Below, one piece after another: positions 44,396 to 50,031 of a stretch of DNA of 50,031 nucleotides. The stretch covers positions 72,601 through 122,631 of the forward strand of contig JAUNKE010000001.1 of assembly GCA_030532905.1 (NCBI GenBank), read 5' to 3'. A program made the position numbers and the translations under genes. The stretch comes from Peptostreptococcaceae bacterium. Lineage in GTDB: Bacteria; Bacillota; Clostridia; Peptostreptococcales; Filifactoraceae. Under the pieces are notes generated by a model. It was not told the origin of the DNA. It was given only the letters and a program-made list of their open reading frames with translations, and searched no databases. Numbering within the stretch: position 1 is the stretch's first letter; each line of letters opens with the position of its first letter.

Positions 44396-47300
44396 GTGAA
44401 GAAGAAAATAACCGCAGCCGTCTTATCGGCAACGCTTCTGCTGACTTCTTTCACGCCGTATTCGATTTACGCCGGCGAGTTGCAGGACACGAAGGCACAA
44501 AATTTGGCGATGGAAGCGATGGGGATGGAAGGAGTACAAAGCTATAATCCGATTGTACTCGACCTGATAAGGCAGGCGGAAGAACAACAATATACCGATG
44601 ACGACATCATCACCATGATTGTCGAAATCAATGACAAATCCATGCAGGCAAATCATTCGCTGATTGCTCCGGACATCACGAAGATACGCACCGAAGAAGG
44701 ATTGGCGGCGCAGCTGGATTATGCCGAAAAATCACAGGAAATATTGAAAAAAGAAATCGAGCGCATCGAAGTCGATTATGATGTGACGCAGACTTACGAC
44801 ACCGCACTGAACGGTTTGGCAATCAAACTCACTTTGGCGGACGCAAAAAAAGTTGCCGCCTTGGCGGATGTGGCGAGCGTTGAAATCAATCGACTCTATC
44901 CCGCACCGGTCGTTCACACACCGGGCGATGTCAAACGCGCGGATGCATCCAGTAATGAGATGATTCATGCGGGCGATGCATGGAGCAACAATTACAGTGG
45001 AAAAGGACAGATCGTGTCCATCATCGACTCCGGTGGAGACCCGAATCATGAAATTTTCCAAAATGTAGATAAAGATTCTCTACGAATCAAAGATAAGGAC
45101 GCAGCCGAGAAGCTGATTCGTGAGAAAGGACTCAAAGGAATATACTTCAACGAAAAAATTCCTTACGGCTACAACTATGCCGACGGAAATCACATCATCA
45201 AAGAGAATTCACCAAACTCACATGGTATGCATGTCGCCGGGATCGTGGCGGCGAACGGACAAAAGCTGAAAGGCGTCGCACCGGATGCACAGCTGTTGGT
45301 GATGCGCGTGTTCAGCGCCAATATTTTAGCGGGCGGAACATCCTCCGAGATTTACAACAAGGCGATTGACGATTCCATCAAACTCGGAGCGGACAGCATC
45401 AATATGAGTCTCGGTGCAACTTCCGCAACGGACAGCCGTTTGGAAAAATCGACCCTCAATGCGTTGCGAGATGCACAAAATGCGGGAATCGTCGTAGCGA
45501 TTGCGATTGGAAATGACGGATTCTTAGGATTCTTCGGCATCGACAAGCCGCCGGCTACCAATCCGGACATCGGATTGACAAATTCTCCGGGAACTGCGGA
45601 TATTTCTCTCGCGGTGGCATCGGTCGATAATGCGAAAATCAAACAAAAAGGAATTCTCGTGGATTTGCCGAGCGGAACGAAGCGAATTTTGTACGCCGGA
45701 ACAAAGCACGAATTCCCAACCGAAAATATGCCGCTGATCAACGGCGGATACGGCATGGAATCCGATTTTGAAAATATCGATGTAAAAGGCAAGGCGGTAC
45801 TGCTTCGCCGAGGTGCACCGGAAGGCAAGGAAGCACTCTCTTTTGAAGAAAAAGTAAAAAATGCGGAAAAACATGGCGCAAAAGTTGCCATCGTATATAA
45901 CAATATCGAAGAAGAAAATCTCATCAATATGGCGGGTCTGGACGATGTAAAAATTCCGGCTTGCTTCATCAGTAAGGCGGACGGCGAATTTTTGATTGCC
46001 AACATCAATCTCCAAATTCGATTCTCTCAGGAAGAAAGTTATGAAGTTAATCCGAACGGATATAAACTTTCCAACTTCTCCAGTTGGGGAGTGACGCAGG
46101 AAGGCAATCTCAAACCGGATATCTCCGCTCCGGGCGGACAAATCTATTCCAGTTTGAACGACAACAATTACGGAATGATGAGCGGTACTTCGATGGCGAC
46201 ACCGCATGTCGCGGGAGGAATCGCCGTAGCGAAACAATATGTGGAAAGAACTTTCCCATCCGTCAGCGGAGCGGAAAAACATAAGCTGGTCAAAAATCTT
46301 TTGATGAGTACGGCAACGCCATACTTCGACAAGACGGCAAAAGCCTATGTTTCGCCGAGAGGTCAGGGCGCCGGCATGATGAATCTCAGCCGAGCGATTC
46401 GCTCAACCGTTGTGGTTGAAGGAACCAACGGAATTTCCAGCATCAATCTTCGCAATATCGAAAGCAATGAAGTCATCGTCAAAGGTACGCTTCGAAACTA
46501 CGGCAATGCGGATAAAACTTTCACCTACCATGCGGAACTCAACAGCGATACGGTGGAAAACGGCAAAGCGATGATGAAACCGAATCTGCTTCAAAAATCA
46601 TCGGAGCAACCAATCACCGTTCCGAAAAACGGAAGCATTCCTTTTGAAATAAAGTTCACGCTCAGCGACAGCGAAGTGAAAAAATTGGAAGAACAGATGC
46701 CGAACGGATATTTCCTTGAGGGCTATGTGTTCTTTGAATCCGATTTGGAATATCAAAGCATCAGCGTTCCTTTCGTAGGATTCAAGGGCGATTGGGAATC
46801 TCTTCCGGTTATCGACCCGAGCATCTACGAGCATATTGAAAAAGGAAGCAGACCGTATTATTATGCGGTTTCCAATGTAGTGAACTATCCTTATACTCAT
46901 CTCGCAACCATGGTGAGCGGAAAAATGTTGCCGCTCGGCGAGTTGTACGGCAGCAGCTACGAAGAACCGAAATTCACGAAAGATGCCATTGCATTTTCAC
47001 CGAATGGCGATGGAAAAGGCGACATGGTCGGATTCCTCGGAACCTTCCTTCGAAACTACAAGGATTTTGAAATCGATATAGCAACCGACGAAAATCCCGA
47101 TGTGAGCATCTACCGAGTTGCCCAGCCGGATGATGCCGGCCGCAAAAACTTTGTCGTACCGAGCTCACCGGTTGACCCGAATCTCAACACGACCAAGACA
47201 CATTGGATTTGGAGAGGAAAAAATCTTGCGGACGAAATCGTACCGGACGGAAAATACAGCTTTACCGTATCCGTTCGACCGGATGGAAAATTTGAAGGCG

Positions 47301-49624
47301 AACCGCAGAAGATGAAATTCCCGGTAATTGTCGATACCATCCATCCGCGCATTGTGAAGAGCAGCTATGATGCCGCAACCGGAATTTATTTCCTTGAAAA
47401 AGTGGAAGAAAAAGGCTCCGGCATTCACAGCCAGATTATCACCATCGGCGACAAATCTTATACAGCGGACGCAAACGGAAAATTCGAATTACCGAAAGAC
47501 ACCGACCCGAAAAAAGCGGTCATCACTATTCGGGACCACGCATACAATATCGTTCAACTTCCACTTGACCAATCCCTTCGTAAAGGGGATGAGCGTACCA
47601 TCATGGTATCGCCGATAATTTCTTCCGGTGCCGTACCGATTGATAAATTCAAATGGGAAGTTCAGGATATGAGCGGAAACAAGGTGGATCCTTACAATTT
47701 GAAAGTCGGTAAATATGTGCTTATCATCACCGAGGTGGACGAGGCATACGAGTTGGTCGGATCGGATCGAATCGAATTCGAAATTACCGAAAACGACTAT
47801 CTGAAAATCGTGGAAGTTCCTTTCAACTACAAGGATCGCATCCGCGTATTCCTATCCATCAACAATCCGGTGAATGCACCGATGAAAATCGTCTTGATCA
47901 ACAAATTTACAGGAGCTGAATTCATTGCGGCGCCTCATGGTAAATCGCAGGCAATCGCGAATGTTCCGGTCGGAGAATATAAAATTGAAGTTCATGAGCT
48001 CGGCGACAAATTCCTCGCAAGTATCGAGCCGGACGAACTTGTAGTAACCAAGTCGGGACAAGGAAAGCAATTCCCTGTAATCAGCATCTTCAAAAAAGAG
48101 ATGAAAGAAGTCACCGTCAAGTTGAAACGAAATGACTACGAAGAGAAAGTTCGCGTTGTTTTCCGCGGACTTGACCAAAACAACACGACCTATTCGGTGG
48201 ACTTTGCAAAAGGCGAGAACCAAAACAAATTGGAATTGCCGCGCAAAATAAAATTCGAAGTATTCACCGTATTGGAAGGTAACAGTCACGGAAGCAGAAA
48301 GCTCACTTATGAAGCAACCGCATCGAACAATTACAGCATCACCGTTGAATTGCTCAAAGGCGTTCCGAATACTCCGTTGCCGGTTGACAAGCGCGATTTG
48401 CTGATCCTCATCAATAAGGCGAAAGGCTATGAAGAAAGAGATTTTGAGGCAAAAAGCTGGTCGGCATTTGAAATCGTGCTCGACAAAGCTGAAAAACTCT
48501 ACAAAAACGAATCGGCTACACAAAAAGAAGTTGACGATATGATTCAGGAACTTCAAGCGGCCATCGAGCAACTCGTTTTGATAGGCGGCGTGGGCGACAA
48601 AGCCTTGCTCCGCAAAAAAATCGACGAGGCGAAAGAAATCTACGCCAAATTGGGCGACGACTATGTTGAATCGACCAAGGAGTTCCTTGAGTTTGCAATT
48701 CAGGGCGCGGAGTTGACCTACCGCTCGAAAAATCCGGAGCACAATACGGAAAAACACATCAACGCGACGATTGCGATGCTTGACCGCGCTATCCGAAATT
48801 TGAAACGAAAAGACGGCAAAGTGGACAAGGTGGAGCTGGAAGCATTGCTCAAAGAAGTCGAAGAGATACTCGAAAACAAGGATAAATATACGCCGGACAG
48901 CATCGCCGATTTGCAAAAAGCATACGATGATGCCAAAGAAGTGATGAAGGATGAGAATGCCACACAAGAGCAGGTTTGGGATACCATCAGCTCCTTGCGA
49001 TTATATCTCGATCAAGTGCAGGCGAAAACCGATAAAGACGAGCTCAAAAAAGAGATTGAGCTTGCCGAGGCGATCGACCTCAGCCTTTATGAGCTTGCCG
49101 GAAAAGCCGAATTCAGACAGGCGCTGCATGCCGCAAAAGAGGTCTATGCAAACAAACGCGCTTCGCAGGATGAAATCAACAACGCCGCCAAGACGCTGAA
49201 AGAAAAACGAGAAGCGCTTAAACTCAAAGGCGGAGACAGCGAAGACGAAAAATCCGTCGTGCCGGTCGTACTCAAGGATGACAACGAGCTTTCACCGGGC
49301 AACAACTTCCTGATGCCGCTTGCGAAAGTAATCAAACTTTCCGACGGAAAATATCAATACACGATTGAATTCAGCAAAGTCAACATGAGCATCAACGACG
49401 AAAACTACGACGCCGTTGTCACCAAGCTTTATCTGAAAATGAATGATGAGCTCAATTTGGTGGAAGGCGTGGTGAACGGCGAGATGATGCAATTCAACTT
49501 CGTCGTCGAAGGAAAACTGACCGAGCAGGATGTTGAATTCGTCATTGATTTAGTCGAAGAAATGGACGGCGATCCGTTCGAAGGAAAATTGGTATTTGAT
49601 TGGAGTAGAGCAAGAAAGCTCTAA
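44396..49624 (+). CDS. Large secreted subtilisin-family (S8) serine protease with FIVAR domains and NEAT-like C-terminus
   Basis: The 1742-residue protein starts at GTG (44396), 7 bases after AAAGGAGG, with signal peptide VKKKITAAVLSATLLLTSFTPYSIYAG. A propeptide follows. The S8 catalytic triad is present: D211 in VSIIDSGGDPNH, H276 in NSHGMHVAGIVAANG, S599 in SGTSMATPHVAGG. A PA-type insert (about 430-545, AKVAIVYNNIEEENL) splits the domain, as in C5a peptidase and lactocepin. Fn3-like and other beta domains come next, then about four FIVAR three-helix repeats (about 1345-1620). A last beta domain (LSDGKYQYTIEFSKV...GKLVFDWSRARKL) resembles NEAT. No LPxTG and no SLH is seen, so the anchor is unclear. 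It lies 49 bases after the hemophore-like gene, behind a hairpin. Likely targets are host or environmental proteins. Confidence 0.9.
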   Translation: MKKKITAAVLSATLLLTSFTPYSIYAGELQDTKAQNLAMEAMGMEGVQSYNPIVLDLIRQAEEQQYTDDDIITMIVEINDKSMQANHSLIAPDITKIRTEEGLAAQLDYAEKSQEILKKEIERIEVDYDVTQTYDTALNGLAIKLTLADAKKVAALADVASVEINRLYPAPVVHTPGDVKRADASSNEMIHAGDAWSNNYSGKGQIVSIIDSGGDPNHEIFQNVDKDSLRIKDKDAAEKLIREKGLKGIYFNEKIPYGYNYADGNHIIKENSPNSHGMHVAGIVAANGQKLKGVAPDAQLLVMRVFSANILAGGTSSEIYNKAIDDSIKLGADSINMSLGATSATDSRLEKSTLNALRDAQNAGIVVAIAIGNDGFLGFFGIDKPPATNPDIGLTNSPGTADISLAVASVDNAKIKQKGILVDLPSGTKRILYAGTKHEFPTENMPLINGGYGMESDFENIDVKGKAVLLRRGAPEGKEALSFEEKVKNAEKHGAKVAIVYNNIEEENLINMAGLDDVKIPACFISKADGEFLIANINLQIRFSQEESYEVNPNGYKLSNFSSWGVTQEGNLKPDISAPGGQIYSSLNDNNYGMMSGTSMATPHVAGGIAVAKQYVERTFPSVSGAEKHKLVKNLLMSTATPYFDKTAKAYVSPRGQGAGMMNLSRAIRSTVVVEGTNGISSINLRNIESNEVIVKGTLRNYGNADKTFTYHAELNSDTVENGKAMMKPNLLQKSSEQPITVPKNGSIPFEIKFTLSDSEVKKLEEQMPNGYFLEGYVFFESDLEYQSISVPFVGFKGDWESLPVIDPSIYEHIEKGSRPYYYAVSNVVNYPYTHLATMVSGKMLPLGELYGSSYEEPKFTKDAIAFSPNGDGKGDMVGFLGTFLRNYKDFEIDIATDENPDVSIYRVAQPDDAGRKNFVVPSSPVDPNLNTTKTHWIWRGKNLADEIVPDGKYSFTVSVRPDGKFEGEPQKMKFPVIVDTIHPRIVKSSYDAATGIYFLEKVEEKGSGIHSQIITIGDKSYTADANGKFELPKDTDPKKAVITIRDHAYNIVQLPLDQSLRKGDERTIMVSPIISSGAVPIDKFKWEVQDMSGNKVDPYNLKVGKYVLIITEVDEAYELVGSDRIEFEITENDYLKIVEVPFNYKDRIRVFLSINNPVNAPMKIVLINKFTGAEFIAAPHGKSQAIANVPVGEYKIEVHELGDKFLASIEPDELVVTKSGQGKQFPVISIFKKEMKEVTVKLKRNDYEEKVRVVFRGLDQNNTTYSVDFAKGENQNKLELPRKIKFEVFTVLEGNSHGSRKLTYEATASNNYSITVELLKGVPNTPLPVDKRDLLILINKAKGYEERDFEAKSWSAFEIVLDKAEKLYKNESATQKEVDDMIQELQAAIEQLVLIGGVGDKALLRKKIDEAKEIYAKLGDDYVESTKEFLEFAIQGAELTYRSKNPEHNTEKHINATIAMLDRAIRNLKRKDGKVDKVELEALLKEVEEILENKDKYTPDSIADLQKAYDDAKEVMKDENATQEQVWDTISSLRLYLDQVQAKTDKDELKKEIELAEAIDLSLYELAGKAEFRQALHAAKEVYANKRASQDEINNAAKTLKEKREALKLKGGDSEDEKSVVPVVLKDDNELSPGNNFLMPLAKVIKLSDGKYQYTIEFSKVNMSINDENYDAVVTKLYLKMNDELNLVEGVVNGEMMQFNFVVEGKLTEQDVEFVIDLVEEMDGDPFEGKLVFDWSRARKL

Positions 49625-49731
49625 ATGATTGCGGTGGCGACTTCGCTCGCTACCGACCGAATTATTAAACGAGAGGAGCCAAAGAATTGCATACCGAAAA
49701 TGCAAAAACCTCCCCTTAAAAATATATAGGC

Positions 49732-49766
49732 AAAAGCGACCTCTCCCCTTGAGGTCGCTTTTGTTG
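49732..49766 (+). terminator. Intrinsic terminator after the protease gene
   Basis: AAAAGCGACCTC (49732-49743) and GAGGTCGCTTTT (49751-49762) form a perfect 12-bp stem with a 7-base loop, ending in a T run. Another GC-rich hairpin without T tract lies right after the stop (about 49630-49655). Confidence 0.9.
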
Positions 49767-49786
49767 TCTATAAACTTCAAATCGTT

Positions 49787-49970
49787 TCATCTTTGATTCT
49801 TCCGTTGAATATCATATATCGCGTATGGCAAAAATTCAATGACATCGCTCGCCGTAACCGAGTACATATTTTTACCTTTTTCATCCGCCGCATAGCCGTG
49901 AATGAACGCACCCGAGTATCCCGCCTGTTAAATGTCGAGCTGCCCCGCAAAAATAACCACGCTCCCGGAA
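49787..49970 (-). pseudogene. C-terminal remnant of ADP-dependent NAD(P)H-hydrate dehydratase
   Basis: On the minus strand, frame by frame from about 49927 to the TGA at 49789-49787, the sequence reads QAGYSGAFIHGYAADEKG. It continues KNMYSVTASDVIEFLPYAIYD. This is the conserved C-terminus of NnrD/Nnr (HGxAAD...SVTASD). Directly upstream in the same frame is a TAA (49930-49928), preceded by GSVVIFAGQLDI. That corresponds to the GSGDVLxGxIAGxL loop with the catalytic GD lost. So the enzyme's end is preserved but the active-site loop is broken. The rest, if present, lies beyond the window. Confidence 0.75.
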
Positions 49971-50031
49971 TCAACCTAAGTAGTGTCTGCTCATTAACCG
50001 CGACTCAAAACAAACTCTTTTTTAAGCCTCT

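Overview
The window looks like chromosomal DNA of an anaerobic, low-GC, Gram-positive bacterium of the Clostridia/Tissierellia kind. The grounds are [FeFe]-hydrogenase maturation genes, a ferredoxin-dependent 2-oxoacid oxidoreductase, an F-type ATPase whose c subunit carries a sodium-binding signature, B12-related genes, and very large surface proteins with a sortase-type tail or SLH domains. No phage, transposase or CRISPR array is visible. The species cannot be named from the sequence alone.

Left part (1-17.8 kb). A truncated Pr6Pr-type membrane protein opens the window. Then comes a minus-strand H-cluster maturation cluster, in transcription order: TM1266-like regulator, hydE, two copies of a ~300-bp structured repeat, hydG, an ATC-hydrolase-family gene, hydF. 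It has a clear sigma-A promoter and a leader with an intrinsic terminator before the first gene. Upstream lies an Opp/Nik-type ABC transporter (two paralogous lipoprotein binding proteins, two permeases, two ATPases), transcribed from a promoter followed by a cobalamin riboswitch. On the plus strand sits a pair encoding a macrodomain protein with a C-terminal helical domain and a vWA protein with an eroded metal site.

Middle (15.7-34.2 kb). A minus-strand run korD-korA-korB-korC-cbiB-NYN/OST-HTH follows: oxidoreductase, cobinamide-phosphate synthesis and a putative RNA-binding nuclease. A 1.4-kb AT-rich gap leads to a 1553-aa cell-wall adhesin with eleven CnaB/SpaA-like repeats. All eleven have Asn and Gln where the isopeptide-forming Lys and Glu normally sit. 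Next is the complete minus-strand ATP synthase operon (atpZ/I, atpI, B, E, F, H, A, G, D, C) with a promoter and terminator.

Right part (34.2-50 kb). Here are an SSAT-like acetyltransferase, an MscS-type channel, a three-gene operon (methyltransferase, GNAT-like protein, alpha/beta hydrolase), a Cys-rich small protein and tRNA-Ser(CGA). After an AT-rich leader come two giant secreted proteins. The first is an Shr/IlsA-like NEAT-LRR-CnaB-SLH protein, probably for heme capture; the second is a subtilisin-family protease with FIVAR domains and a NEAT-like C-terminus. The window ends with a decayed C-terminal fragment of an NAD(P)H-hydrate dehydratase gene.

Main points for a second look: the ATC hydrolase inside the cyanide-generating H-cluster operon, the N-Q-N CnaB repeats, the apparent heme-acquisition pair, cobalamin control of the Opp/Nik transporter, the hyd leader attenuator and the structured repeat between hydG and hydE.
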